DNA of 64,000 nt from Cladobotryum mycophilum (Eukaryota > Ascomycota > Sordariomycetes > Hypocreales > Hypocreaceae): positions 6,076,001 through 6,140,000 of the forward strand of contig CM071589.1 in NCBI GenBank assembly GCA_036429605.1, written 5' to 3'. Positions 23,746-36,100 of the stretch are shown here, in pieces; within the stretch, counting starts at the first letter, position 1, and every line of letters begins with the position of its first letter. Made by a program: the position numbers and the translations under genes. The notes below the pieces were generated by a model, which saw only the letters and a list, made by a program, of their open reading frames with translations, had not been told where the DNA came from and ran no database searches.

Positions 23746-24379
23746 TGTGTCTGCGAGGGGAGTCGATTGGGAGCTGAAAGAGCCAAGATGTTACACAAGG
23801 AGAAGCAGACCCGACGACAAATAAGGTTTTTTGATCGGAAATTATGCGATTGCTGAGGTATTGGCAATTTGTAAGGTAAGCTGACTTGGTATGGGGTAGT
23901 CCCATGCAAGACAAGATAGTCGAACCTGCGGCTCGGTTTTAGGACCCATCCGTCTATTAATGTGAGGCGGGGAAACAGCAAGGAACCTAAAGGGAAAAAA
24001 GGAAAGCAAAGGCAATGCAATGCAATGCGTATCAAAATACTGCAACGCCATGTGACGTGTTGCATGGGAATCGCGTGGCTGTTAGGTCTGGGAATGAAGG
24101 TTGGGAGAAGGGGGTGTATTCACGTCATTGTGGTGTGTGCCAACAAGGACGTTGGAGATGAAGGTGGTGGGAGTGGAAATTGTGCATGGGGACAAAATTT
24201 TGACGACCCAACCCAACCAACCAACCCTTCAACTACCAACTTCGGATGCGATACAAAAGGGCTAGCATCGGACGTGGGGAAGACCAAAAAAACGCCATTC
24301 AAACAAACCATTGATGAATGAATGCAAAGAAGCCGACAAAGAGAGACAAGAGAAGGGAACCAAGCAAGCAAAGGCAGCC
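23746..24379. promoter_or_regulatory. Bidirectional promoter between PKS and acyltransferase
   Basis: A 0.63-kb gap between divergent start codons (PKS ATG at 23745, acyltransferase ATG at 24380), which makes co-regulation plausible. I do not see an obvious palindromic site for a cluster regulator, and no regulator gene lies in the window. Confidence 0.55.
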
Positions 24380-25798
24380 ATGACTTTGAGGGTACTCACC
24401 GAGAAAACACTGATTCGACCAAGCATCTCGCTTGTCCCAGGTCGAATGCCTGTCACACCGCTTGATCAGTATATGGTCAGGGTGATTTTGCCAATGATGT
24501 GCATATTTCAGATTGATGAACCATCGCTGAAGCCCATCATCGTACAAAACTTGCAAACCGGGCTCTCGAATGCCATCGACGAGCTATCGTTCCTGGCAGC
24601 CAATATTGTGCCCGATTCGGAGGAGCAGAGCTCAATTCAGCTCGAGTACGACGACGATGCAGGCGTCTGGTTCCACACCAAAGACCTGCCGGACATGAGA
24701 TACGAGGAGCTGGCTCGGCAAAATTTCCCCTTCTCATCCCTCACGGCTGCCAAGTTCGTGCCGGATCCGATGGGCCATTCGGCAAAGTGCCCGGTCTTGA
24801 CGGTGCAAGCAACCTTCATCACGGGAGGGCTGGTACTCACTTTCAGTGGTCACCACGCAATTATGGACGCGCAAGGGATGGGCACCTTTGCGTCTGTTTG
24901 GTCAAAGTACGTCGCGGCGGCGGCGGAAGGGCTTGGGGTGAATGATGATGAGCGACTTGGAGAGGACTCATTGGATGCCTCGTCGACTTTTGGGCCAAGC
25001 ATGGAGCGGCCACTGGCAGAGTTCCCCACCTACTGGTGCGCAGAGGAGCGATCATACGAGAAGATGCAAGCCAGGATACTGGAGACAGCCGTAGCGGGTG
25101 ACCACGACGAACTGGCCAAACTCATTCGCCTGTCGCACTGGTCCATGTCGCAGTCGAAGCTAGAAGAACTTCGAATTGCGACGGCACCACGAACGGTTAC
25201 TGGGACGTCGGTGACCGCCAATGCAACGCTATCTGCGCTTATCTGGAAACATGTCAGCAGGGCCCGAAGACTCTCTGAGCGTCAGATTGCTTCGAGTTCG
25301 CTGCTCAGTTCAGTCAACGTGAGGAGACGGATGGATCCGCCACTGGCAGTCGAGTACCCCGGGAACGCCATCGTGCTAGCGAGGGCGACGATGACGGCTG
25401 CGGAGCTAGAATCTCCGGGTGTGGAGTCTCTGTATGGGATTGCGCAGAAAATTGCAGACTCGGTGGATTGGTGGACGCCCGACGAGATCTGGTCGCTGAC
25501 TGGGGCCATCCAGGCATGCGACAATGTTGCCAATGGCATGATCCCTCCATTGGACTATGACCTGTTGGTAACGAGCCCCTCGAGGCTCGGTGATGTACTA
25601 GGCAAATCGCGCTGGGGTGCGGAGCTGGGAAGCATCAAGGCGCTGCGATGGGCATTCCCGGCCTTCATGGATGGCTTCGTTGTCATCCTACCCTCCATCC
25701 ACGGTGGCGTCGAGATCATGCTGTGGACTGCGCATGAGACGGACCAGCGGCTGAAGGCTGACCCAGCATGGACGCAATGGGTGACGCAGCTACTGTAG
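24380..25798 (+). CDS. BAHD-type acyltransferase (trichothecene 3-O-acetyltransferase-like family)
   Basis: Single exon, 472 residues from the ATG at 24380 (context gcagccATGa). An in-frame ATG at 24314 would add 22 low-complexity residues. The catalytic HxxxD is clear in TFSGHHAIMDAQGMG. The N-terminus (PLDQYMVRVILPMMCIFQ) and the central block (ANATLSALIWKHVSRAR) are typical of the fungal transferase family (PF02458-like). The second BAHD motif, DFGWG, is not recognisable. The matching region reads SRLGDVLGKSRWGAELG, close to the variant seen in fungal members. It is divergent from the PKS and probably acylates, or releases, its product. The acyl donor and acceptor cannot be read from the sequence. 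Confidence 0.85.
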   Translation: MTLRVLTEKTLIRPSISLVPGRMPVTPLDQYMVRVILPMMCIFQIDEPSLKPIIVQNLQTGLSNAIDELSFLAANIVPDSEEQSSIQLEYDDDAGVWFHTKDLPDMRYEELARQNFPFSSLTAAKFVPDPMGHSAKCPVLTVQATFITGGLVLTFSGHHAIMDAQGMGTFASVWSKYVAAAAEGLGVNDDERLGEDSLDASSTFGPSMERPLAEFPTYWCAEERSYEKMQARILETAVAGDHDELAKLIRLSHWSMSQSKLEELRIATAPRTVTGTSVTANATLSALIWKHVSRARRLSERQIASSSLLSSVNVRRRMDPPLAVEYPGNAIVLARATMTAAELESPGVESLYGIAQKIADSVDWWTPDEIWSLTGAIQACDNVANGMIPPLDYDLLVTSPSRLGDVLGKSRWGAELGSIKALRWAFPAFMDGFVVILPSIHGGVEIMLWTAHETDQRLKADPAWTQWVTQLL

Positions 25799-25867
25799 GG
25801 GATCCATGAAGATGCATTTTACGGGTTACCGGTGGCCGGGACGATGAGCATGAGCTGGGACGGACGG

Positions 25868-25909
25868 CGACTGGGACTGCGACTGCGACTGCGACTGCGA
25901 CTGGGACTG
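25868..25909. repeat. (GACTGC)n tandem repeat
   Basis: Six-base units GACTGC/GACTGG repeated about seven times, directly after the acyltransferase stop codon. Confidence 0.9.
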
Positions 25910-26089
25910 ATTGTCTAGGCTCAAGGGTGCGCGTTTGGGGGAGTGGGTGGGTAAATGAGCGAATGAATGAGTGGGTGGGTGGATGGGATGGTGGATAGGA
26001 TAGTGGATGGGTGGATAAGTAAAACAGGCATTGCATGTACGTGTATGCAGTGTGTATGTAGGTAGGAGGGATGGAGGGAGGTACGACTA

Positions 26090-26140
26090 GGAAGGAAGGT
26101 AGGGAGGGAGGGAGGGAAGGAAGGAAAGAGAGAAAGAAAG
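26090..26140. repeat. Purine-only GGGA/GGAA tract
   Basis: About 50 bases of almost pure purine (AGGGAGGG, then GGAAGGAAAG). It lies inside a wider G-rich stretch that starts near 25930. Confidence 0.85.
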
Positions 26141-27669
26141 GACCCAAGAAGGAGGGTTGCCAAGGTGCAGGCTGGGTGGAGATACCGAAATGCGTTGCTG
26201 CTGCTGCTTGTTTTGCTACTGCTTGTCTTAATACATTAGTACTACTGCTTGTCTCTAATTTGTCCTGCACCCGTAGAAGGGGGGGGGAGTGAGTGAGCGA
26301 GCGAGTGAATGAGTGCAATTGACGCAATCAAAGGACAGTGATAGGTAGAAAAGTATGTTTTTTATTTTAATCTGTTAAACTATTTGGAGCCCCCCCTGTT
26401 TGTTGCTTTGCGTTGTGCTGAATGTATGTGTATGTACCGTTACTCTTTGATGCTGGTGGTTACTGTTTCTGCTACTGCTTGCATCTGATTTGTGTCAGAA
26501 GCGTAAAAGATGACTCGTCGCACCGACGTCACAATCAATGAATTCTAACCATTATGGGAATCGGCCGACCGGGCAAGTGCTAAAAGCAAATTCAGTGGTA
26601 AGAGAAAGGGAGGAAAAAGGTCAAAATAGTACAACAAGCAAACCAACAAACAAAAGAGAGTTTAATTGAATGAACGAATGAACGAGTCAATGAATCAATT
26701 AATTAGTCAGTCAGTCAAGTCAATGACCGAATGAATCAAAATGACTCCATCGAAGCGCCAATTGAAAAACTTTTGGGTCCATGCTAAGGCGGCCCGAGCC
26801 AGAGATTTAGACAACGACTAGGGCAAGCCAGCCGGTTGGGAATCGCTGGGAATGGATAATGGATATACCGGTAGTAAGGCAAGGTAAGGTAAGGTACTGT
26901 ACGGTATGGTACATGTAACAGTCTGTTGGTTTGGTCGGTGGATGGATGGATAGTCCAGCGTTGGATAGTGGTGTTGTTGGCTTAGGGACCTTTACCGTAC
27001 CGCTGGAACCGCCAGGTAGCGAAACAATAGAATTGGCGCACAAGAAGAAGGAAAAAAACTGTGACAAGGGGGCGGGACTTGGGGGACACTGACAAGGGGG
27101 TGACTGGCAAGACAAAGTTGAATCGACAGGGTTACCAGGGTGAGGAGAAACAAAGGGAACAACAAGGACAAGGACAAGGGGACAAGGAACAAGGGCCAAG
27201 GGTCGCCCGGTTTTTCTTTGACCTAGAAGAAACATGGCTTTTTTCGGATGGAGCTTGAGCTTGAGCTTGCGCTTGACTTGACATGGTATGGTATGGGACC
27301 CATGGATATGGTGGAGAGGCTTTTTGGTGGTGGTAGTGATGGTGGGGAGTGGAGGGGGGTGAAGGGGGGCACGAAAACCACCACGACGGCCACAGTCAGT
27401 TTGAACGAACCCGACAGAGCGGTTGAGGGATAAAAAAGATTCCTGATTAGAAAAAAACAATTGGACGAAATGGATGGAAAAAGCAAAAATATGCCAGGAA
27501 ACGGGCGGGGTCAATGTGTCTTTGCTTCCCTTTTTTCCCTTTCGGCAGATGATTGCTGCATAAGTACATGTCAAGGTATCTTCTTTTGAGCGTTGGTTCG
27601 CCTAAAATGAAAGACAAAGGGGACTGGCCAGGAATAGGTAGTTAGTAATCCATGAATACCCAAATCTCT

Positions 27670-27695
27670 AGCTGTCTGTCTGTCTGTCTGTCTGT
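27670..27695. repeat. (CTGT)n tandem repeat
   Basis: Six tetranucleotide units of CTGT/TCTG. Confidence 0.9.
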
Positions 27696-28215
27696 ATGTA
27701 GGAGTTTCCCAAACGGTAATCCTACAGAAAAGAAGGACGAGGGAAACAGGACCCCTAAAAAAACATCCATTTATTCATTCTCTCTCTAATTAGCGGTGAG
27801 ACGAGATTGAATTGGATGAGAGGGAGAGAGAGAGAGAGGAAAATTCCGCACTATCAAGGAAAATTACTCTATAGGTAGGTAAAGAAAAAATAGAGCGGCC
27901 AGTTTTGGTGGCCTTCTCTAGCTCGACCATCCAAAATGATCAAGTATTCACACGACACTACCGAAAATGGGTGGGAAAGAAAAATAATAAGGGATAAAAA
28001 TAAACTGTATAAAATACCTACTTTTTTTCTCTCGCTCGAAAGCCAGCCAAATCTGATAAATGATGCTAAAATACTTGCAATCCTTGCTAACTCAGGTTAA
28101 GTACGAAGGTACCTACTTCAGCTCAAAGGGAAGGAAGGGAGTATGGGTGAGGCAGGGAGGGTGGATATTAAAAATTTTCTAATGCTACTCTTCATCGCAC
28201 CTACCATCCATCAAT

Positions 28216-28256
28216 CACCACACCACATCACACCACACCACACCACACCACACCAC
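28216..28256. repeat. CACCA/CACAC repeat
   Basis: About 40 bases built from CACCACA units. Confidence 0.9.
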
Positions 28257-28872
28257 TGCCTGAGTCCTAGGAGGTAGGTACGACGTACATACGGAATATT
28301 CATCATCCTGCCTAGGTATTATCAATTTGATCTGAAACGCCATCAACGGTTGGGAAGGAAAGGGAGGGAGGGGAGTGGGGGGAAGAATGGGAAAGAGAGC
28401 TCAACTGGCAAGACGCAAGCCTAGAAAGGAGGAGTGAGCAAGGGGCGAGAAGAGGGGCCAAACGGATGCAATGGACCCATCCACCCATCCAATTGCCTGA
28501 TGCCTCCCTCGTCGTCGGTCCATCCATCGATGGATCCCTTCTCACGGATCCCATACATCCATGATCCCAATTCATGCTTGATGCTTCATGCATGCGCATT
28601 ACCTTTACAGCCAGACTACTGCATGCCGTGTCCCTTTCCTCTCGGTTACTGGCAGATCGACTCGACTGGCGGTCACAAAACGAAACAAAGCCGAATCCAA
28701 CGCCCCCCTCCTCCCTCGTCCCCTCCCCCTGCAAGGTAACCTTGTTCAGCCACTTCCAAGTCGTCGGGATGAGCGAAGACAGGTTGAACATTATTAATAG
28801 CGACAATTAAAGGGGTCAATCAATCAATCAACAGACAGAGGCTCGGTCGCAGGCACACACACTCGGAGGGAC

Positions 28873-28889
28873 ACACGCGCGCGCGCGCA
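28873..28889. repeat. (CG)n run, potential Z-DNA
   Basis: An alternating CG run flanked by CACA, a purine-pyrimidine alternation that can adopt Z-form. Confidence 0.7.
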
Positions 28890-29459
28890 GGTATCAAGGA
28901 AATCCAAGGTTCAACGCACACCGAAGGACCTAGCAGTAGTAGGTTGCCAGCCCTCTTATTGGGAACTCCCAATCGTTCTACATGCCTAGTTTGGCTGCCT
29001 TGGGGGGAAGGGGGGGGTCTTTTCCTACGTTTTTTTGCCTCTTCTTTAGCACTTGAGCAAGTTCCAACTGACGTGGTCCGAACCGTCAAACAGAATCGCT
29101 TCGCTGGCGTCGCTTCGTGATTCCCTAGCGCCATGACTAGAATGACTAGAATACAACGGCTCAAGCCCGGCGCCTCGCGAAATCCCTGCTTTTCCCTAAT
29201 GTTGCAACCTCGTCCTGCAAAACACGTGGTTAGCGGGCACAAACGTTGTAACTTCAATTGTTCCAGTTTTCCCTACTTTGACGGAGTACCGACTTATCAT
29301 TATCATTATCATATCGTTATCGTTAGTACTAGTGTGCAGCACAGTACATATGTACATCCCAATCACATCAATCACATCAATCACATCACATCGTTTGTGC
29401 TTGTGTGTTCGTATGATGGATGGACATATGTACGTATGTATGTACACTACCTACACTAC

Positions 29460-29461
<2 letters not shown>

Positions 29462-29491
<30 letters not shown>
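29462..29491. repeat. (CA)n microsatellite
   Basis: About 15 CA dinucleotides without interruption. Confidence 0.95.
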
Positions 29492-29493
<2 letters not shown>

Positions 29494-32032
29494 CTGGACA
29501 AAAAGAAATATGGCGTTCGCGTTTTTGGAGGCGGATCAATCGTCCCGGTCAATCTCCCGACAAACCCGACCGTCCCAATCCTCCCGGACAATCCCAAACA
29601 GGGAACACACCTTGACCATGTCTGGCTTGCTCGACGACTCACCTACCTACTGTACATACCCATACATACCCATACATACTGGTAGTTACGGAATACGGAG
29701 TACCTTTGTGCGAAATTTGAAAGTCGGCGACAGAATCCGGTGATAACCAGAACCAGTCAAGACGGCCAAGAGTCAGGAAGACCAAACCATCATTGTGAAA
29801 ACCCAAGGCGCCATGACTCGCAACAAGGAGCATCAGAGGATGACAGCATGTGACTGGCATTACATGTACCTGGTCCTCCATCATCAGAGACGCAGCCAGA
29901 GCCTTTGGTTGGCTACTAGCATTATTCAAACGCCGTGTTCTTTATTGGTTTCTATTCTCACTCGATTCTCATGCCATGCCATACCATGCCATACCCCCTC
30001 TGCTTTTGATTGTTGTGCTACATCAGCTCCGGCGCGTCGGTATACTCCACCATGCTAATAATCTCACGTCAGGGGACTATCAAAATATCAACTTTTTTCA
30101 TCCTTTGGGAAAAAGTTGCATTTGTTATCCTTCCAGTTTGTCCGTCTAGCTCCAACATGAATTGCGTTGCACTTTCCACTCCCCCTAAACTTTACTGGGA
30201 TGATTGCGCGACAATGAGACCCAACAGGGGGGTCTATTGTTTTCCTTCGTCGACGCGGCCACCTTTTCGTCCGCCTGTCCTAACAAGGGCGTCTGAATAA
30301 CAATTATCGAATATGCTTTCGGGCAACAGGAAGAGACCGCGGAAATCATGATGATTTCGTCACCGAACTCGGGCTAAGCAGCCTCATTTTCATTGATAAT
30401 TCGGGGTCGCGTGTTCCCAGAGCTGCAAGAGCCGAGTTGAGGTCCCGACTCTGACGCAAGGGCCGCCCATTAAAAACCCGAGTGAAGATATTGGCAAGGC
30501 TGGCTGACGAATGGTGGAAGGGGGAAGGGGGGAGAATCTCACACTGCACATGTACGCCTTTTTCTGGGGAAATCAACTCGTGTAGGGTGGTGATATATGC
30601 ACCCATTGATTCGTCAAAAAACGAGGTCTAGAACCCGCATGACGCTGAAATCCATGCGAGATCATGTTTAGATGTAATGTTTACTTCCATCGTGCGTCAG
30701 CTGTACACCATCTCGCAGCAAGCTCGCATCAAGCTTTCAGCAGACGCTTCCTCCGAGGCAGAGAGCCTGATCAAGCGAGACAAGGCAGCCAACCAACCAA
30801 CATCAATGGATGAAAATTTTGCTCATCTGATCACTTGTTAGTCCGCACGACTAGCCTTGTTTTCTTCCCGGAAAGCAACGGCAATGAAGACATGATTTTT
30901 GGGGGTCAAAAAACAAGTTCGTGGCGAGTTCGTGTTGGGAGTCGAGAATCGAAATGGATGTAACAACAAAGATCTTACTACGCCACTATCACAGCCTGGC
31001 TTACCGAACAGCTCGTTCATTGGCAGTACCCCGCTAGGAAAACTCAAAAGTACGACCCTCCATCTTTTTGATCAGGGATTTTCAAAGGCCGTGGATTCCC
31101 ATTGGGAGGTGGGACAATATGATTCCATCTCGGAGATGAAAATTTTGAGCCAAGGCCGGAGAACCAACAGAATCAAGTTCCAACACGGATTCCCCAAGAA
31201 AGAAGGTGCAATTTGTTTTTCGGAATAGATGATGCAATATGTGAATCAATGCATTCTCCAAACTCCGCAGATCTTTTCTTTCAAGATCTGAAATCACGAG
31301 AGAGATCGAAGATTTCTCGTCATGAAGCGAGAAGCGAGTCCAAGGCCGTGGTCTCGAGCTGGAATGCATGCTAACCTGGAGGTTGGACGTTATTACTCGC
31401 TCAGCTTTCTCCTCTGCCACTCTCTCCCTACCTAACGCTGAACCTGAAGCGAACCAACTCTCCTCTCAGCGGCAAGGCAACAATGTCTCACAAGTCATTT
31501 TTTTTGTCTTTGATGTTTCCTTTTTGTTGCCGTCATCATGTTTTGCTGCTGAGCCCCATGTGATTGGTTACATCGTGTTTTTGTCTGAGACTTTTCTAAA
31601 GTGCTCTCCGAGACCTTGGTATCTGCCCTTGACGTTGTAGCGGCAACACCCTTTTCTTGACGCTGCGCGTAAGAATGTCTCTCAACTAGCCACTGGGAGT
31701 AATTTACGGGAGAGAGATGTTAGCCTCGTTTGTGTATGTCAGCTTCCCTTGGGAATTCTGGGAGGGAAGAGCTGTTGGGTCCCCTTGGACTGAGTGACTG
31801 AGCGAGTGGGTGACTGAGTGAGTGGGTGACTGAGGGAGGCTAGAGATGAACCCGTGTCGCAGGTGGGAGGTGCTCAGTTTTACTGTCTTGATTCTGTAGG
31901 GAGGCGGGCACTTGGAGGACATTTTTGAGGGCAGGAATGTTGTTCTTGGTATTGAATCATTGATGCCACGGCTCTGCCAAAGGGTAGAAGGGAGGAATTC
32001 ATGATGGAGAAGGGTAGAGACTGATGGGAGAG

Positions 32033-32040
32033 TATAAATA
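32033..32040 (+). promoter_or_regulatory. TATA box of the hydrophobin gene
   Basis: TATAAATA about 220 bases before the hydrophobin ATG. A CA/CT-rich leader (ACAACAACAACC, ACACCCCCTG) follows, as is usual for strongly expressed fungal genes. Confidence 0.6.
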
Positions 32041-32255
32041 GGATTATGTTTTCTGTAGAAATGGAAATATTCTCATCATCAGTATCGCCAGCATCCATCA
32101 TCTACAACAACAACCATCATTCAGCATCACACAGCATCATTCAGCTACCTCAAGCTACCAATACATTCTACAATCCCATCTATTCACTTCAAACACCCCC
32201 TGAGAGCTACTTCCCATCTCAAAGTCCAAATTTACCTTTTTACACAACCGCCAAT

Positions 32256-32746
32256 ATGCAGTTCCTCGCTACCGCCGCTCTCTTCCTCTCCTCCCTCGCC
32301 GTCGCTCTGCCCACCACCCTCGAGGTCCGCGACGACAAGCCGCCTTGCACCCCCGGCTTTCTATACGGGTCTCCCCAGTGCTGTGCTACAGACGTTGCCG
32401 GCGTTGCTGACCTTGACTGCGAGACTCGTAAGTCTTTTTTCCCAAATATGAATTTTTTATTTGTTTATTTATTATTTAAAAAGCATCTTCTGCGCACGGA
32501 ATACTGACATCTCGAAATCGCATAGTTCCCAAGACCCCTGACGCCGGCAACACCTTTAATTCCATTTGCACCGCCAGGGCCAAGCAGCCCAAGTGCTGCT
32601 CTCTCCCATTTGTAAGCCAATAGTGTCCATCCTTCCATCCTTCTACTTCCCCGTATTATTGGACTTTTTCTGACCTTGCTTCTTTTCTTTTTGAATAGCT
32701 TGGACTCGGCCTTTTGTGCCAGGACCCCGTCGCCAAGGGCATGTAA
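32256..32746 (+). CDS. Class II hydrophobin
   Basis: A small secreted amphipathic protein that coats hyphae and spores by self-assembly at hydrophobic interfaces. Exons 32256-32427, 32526-32611 and 32699-32746 give 101 residues. The signal peptide is MQFLATAALFLSSLAVA, with likely cleavage after ALP or further on near the ELR-like site. The eight cysteines follow the C-CC-C-C-CC-C order. They lie in PPCTPG, PQCCATD, LDCET, SICTA, PKCCSLP and LLCQDP. The spacing between the CC pair and the next Cys is that of class II. The gene stands alone, with the 6-kb repeat-rich region upstream. Confidence 0.95.
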
Positions 32747-33174
32747 GATGCGAGTACGGTGCCCCTCCTATTGAGGAAGCTGACTTTGTTTCCAACTTGC
32801 CTGTGAAATGGGTTTGAACATTGGGGGCGTGATGATGATGATGATGATGATGATGGGCAGGGCATGTAATAATGAATGACGGAAGTGATGAGTAGTCTGC
32901 ACATAGGCAGCGTTGAAAAGGATCTCTCACTATGAAATGAATCGTTGAGGAGGAAATAGTTTATGTATTCCTTGTCGTTTTTTGCTATTTTACATTATAC
33001 CAATACTGCATCTTGGATCGAACAAGATACAGAATAGAATGCTATATACCCACACGTTCGTTTATACAATCCCTAGTCCACCAAATCCTTTGAGGACCAC
33101 CCCCCCCCCCAAATGCAGAGAAATCTATCTACAAGCGAAGAAGTAAAAAAATAAATGCAAGCTTCCATCTCCCC
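32747..33174. other. Convergent 3' flanks of hydrophobin and permease
   Basis: Contains a (GAT)n run at about 32831-32854 and a C11 homopolymer at about 33100-33110. No gene seen. Confidence 0.5.
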
Positions 33175-36100
33175 CTAACTTGCCCCGAGCCGGAAATCGT
33201 GAAGCTCTTTAATTTTATTAATGACCTTTGTCTCGTTGTGCAAGTCCACCAGCGCCCAGTTCGCATCCCTCTCAACCTTGAGCAACGCCCACAACGCCAG
33301 GAAAACAATAATCTGGGCAAAAAAGAAAGGATCGTTAGCCTTCTCTCTCTCTTTCTCTCTTTGTCTGTCTTAATCTCGGAAATACCCGGAAAATAAAAAA
33401 ACCCCGAGTCATTTGTGCAAACTTACTACAAGGTACGCGGACAGAAAGGAACTGGTATCAAATGCGTTCCATAGAACGGCCCCGTCCACAATCACCAGGA
33501 TGATGAGGCATCCCGCCAGGGCAACGTAAGCCAGGAAGGGCTGCAAGTGACTCCGGTAAGGGTAGTCGTTCCAGTCCTCCGTGTCCCAGCGTCTGACTTG
33601 GGCTATCCTTTGCGTCTGCAGAGCTGTGCGGTGTCTGTAGATGCTGTTTTTCGAGTGAGACATTAGTAAGATAGAAAGAAAAAAGACTCCTTGATGGGCT
33701 TCCCTCTCCCCTTCTCTCTATCTCTCTCCATCTCTCTTTCTGGGTAAAGTGCCATTGGGGAGGACGTACCACCGGTAGAACCGAATAAAGGCCCAGCATT
33801 CACAAGCCCATACGATGATGACGCCGACAGATCCCATATTACCGAGAATGTCGATGAACTAAACACACACATACCGTCAGTTTAGTATAAACGGTTGGTC
33901 TTGTGACCCTTTCTTCGGTTGCATACAAGCACCAGAGCACACCAAAACGTACCGCATCAATAGCCTCCCCAGACCTCAGCTGCAAAAACGGAACCCACCA
34001 AAAGGCCAGCGCCGAAAAGACCACCGCCCGAATCGGCACCTTGTGGCTGTTGGTCCTCCCAAACCAGGCGAGCACGCGCAGCGGCCTCGACTGCCGGCTG
34101 CCCCCGTCCAACCGGCTCGCTAGGCCGAACAGGCTCCTCGACGCCACGTACAGGTTGGTGTTGGCGCAGCTCAGTGCCGTGAAGACGAGGAAGACGTTGA
34201 ACACGTCCGCCAGGTGGGGGAACGTCGTCTCCTGCGCAATGGCGACGAACACGGACGTTGAGCTCCCCTCGCCTGACAGCGGCGGCGGCGCCGCAGCAGC
34301 AGCAGCGTCTACTGTTGCTGTTGTATTCGACGATGCAGCTGCCACCCAGCTGAGTCGCGGAAGGCGTATGTCATCCCGGGGGATGTTGAGCTACGCCAGG
34401 ACCCCGCTCAGAACGTAGGCGACGGTGAAGATGATGGGCATATACACTGCGGAGAACTTGACCGTCTTGCCAATCAGGAGATCCTGCTCGGACCTCTGGG
34501 ACAGGTCGGTTGGCGTCCGGGCATTCTGGTTTGGCCATCGTGCCTCGAGGGCTGAAGCCGCTACAATCTCGACCCCGACGTAGGCGAACGCCGCCAAGGA
34601 TATGGATATGCTAGGTACCACCACTCACGAGTCAGAACATGTGGAAAGCGAGATTAACTACCTGTCGCTGTCGTCGTCGCTTGGACATAAGGTAGGGAGA
34701 GAGAGGGGAGAGAGATGCATACAACAAGCTAGCCACCCAGTTCTGAGCCACGTCTTTGTCATAGGCTGTCGGTTTCTGCCAATCTAGTTGCGTCGTTTCA
34801 GCCCTTGGTCATGAAGAAACAAGATGAACATGCGGGGGGGGGGAGGGGGGAGGGGGGCGAACATACACTTATCACCAATTGGTTTACTATCAGTCGTTCC
34901 GACTATATTGTTCACTATATCAGAAACCCTGATGCCAAGCCCCTTCGACAAATGTGAGATCGATTCGTGAAAAACTCACTACCAACGTTGATTGCGATCA
35001 GGAAGCAGATGACGATAAGGAGAAAGACTAGCTTGAGACTGCTGGTGATGACCTCCATCCAACCATATAACTAGATGCAGCATTGTTAGGAACAGGGGGT
35101 TCGTTTCCGTTTGGTTTTCGCATCCCCTAGGCGGTTATGCATAAGAGAGACAATAGAGAGAGAGAGAGATACAAAGAGAGACAAAGAGATAGACAGAATA
35201 CTTACCGAGACTGGAAAGCTGTTCAGAACAACTAGGACAAGCGGGATGAGGAAATAGACAACACCGCCATCTAGTCCCTTGCCCGTCACCCAGAAATGAA
35301 TCTCCGCCGCGGCTGTGGCGATCAAAGCCGCGAAAGACACCGAGTATGTGAACCTGCATAGACACGCGCCCTTGTCAGTCTCCAGTAAAAAAACAAGACA
35401 CCCAGCCATTCGAAAGCCTCTCCCTACCCTTGACAACCATCCCCCCCAAATGGACTACCCTTGACCAACAAGACCACCCCCCGGTTCCCCAGGCAATCAA
35501 AAGTCAAAGGCAGGGAACAAAAAAAAAGGGAAAAGGAGAGGAAAGAAAAAGGAATCTTCCTTACCAGTACGCGATACCAACCGCAAGTCCCAGCTCAACG
35601 TCGACAAACTCACTCACGTAAACGGACAAGGCGCCCGGGACGGGCCAGATACAGAGCATTTCCGTAATGCACTGCATGACGGCCCATGCCAGGAAGCCCG
35701 GCACAAGATACGCCAAGAGCACGGCGAGGGGGCCACCAAGCTCAAGAATCTGCCCTCCCCGCCAGTAGAGCCCGGTGCCGAGCGTCGCATTGACGGTGAT
35801 CATCTAAAACCTCGACGCATTAGTCTCTGTTTCGGCATTTTGGTGGGAAATTTAGCGACTAGGAAAAGGACCAAAAAAAAAAGACAACACATTGTCACAA
35901 GCTTTAGTTGTGTCTTTGAGAGAGGAGAGAAGAGGAGAAGAGAGACATGGCTGAACTGGTGCTTGGTTTGCCACTTGCGCGCAAGCATGTGCAAGCCTTT
36001 GTCCTCTCTCCTACCTCTTTCGCTCTCTCTCTCTCTCTCACCATCTCACTACCCATGCTTGGTTGGTTGGTTTTTACATTGGTAGGCTCGCATGCGATGC

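Larger units (their letters stand above)
25799..32255. other. 6.4-kb gene-free region rich in simple repeats
   Basis: No frame here shows family similarity. The longer open frames (for example 26807-27574 on the minus strand) are low-complexity and contradicted by equally long frames on the other strand. The stretch holds many microsatellites: GACTGC, GGGT/GATG, AGGG/GGAA, TGTC, CACCA, CG and CA units. It is strongly purine-skewed on the plus strand from about 25.9 to 27.4 kb. The last few hundred bases form the hydrophobin promoter. Non-coding transcripts or long leaders are possible but cannot be shown. Confidence 0.6.

Noticed and set aside
26807..27574. 255-codon minus-strand open frame
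   Set aside because: Low-complexity Pro/Ser/Leu composition from CT-rich repeats, competing frames on the other strand, and no family similarity.
34391..34447. 57-nt intron removing the TAG in the permease
   Set aside because: The length fits a fungal intron, but it would delete a membrane helix that aligns with the family, and no good branch site is seen. Kept only as a possibility to test.
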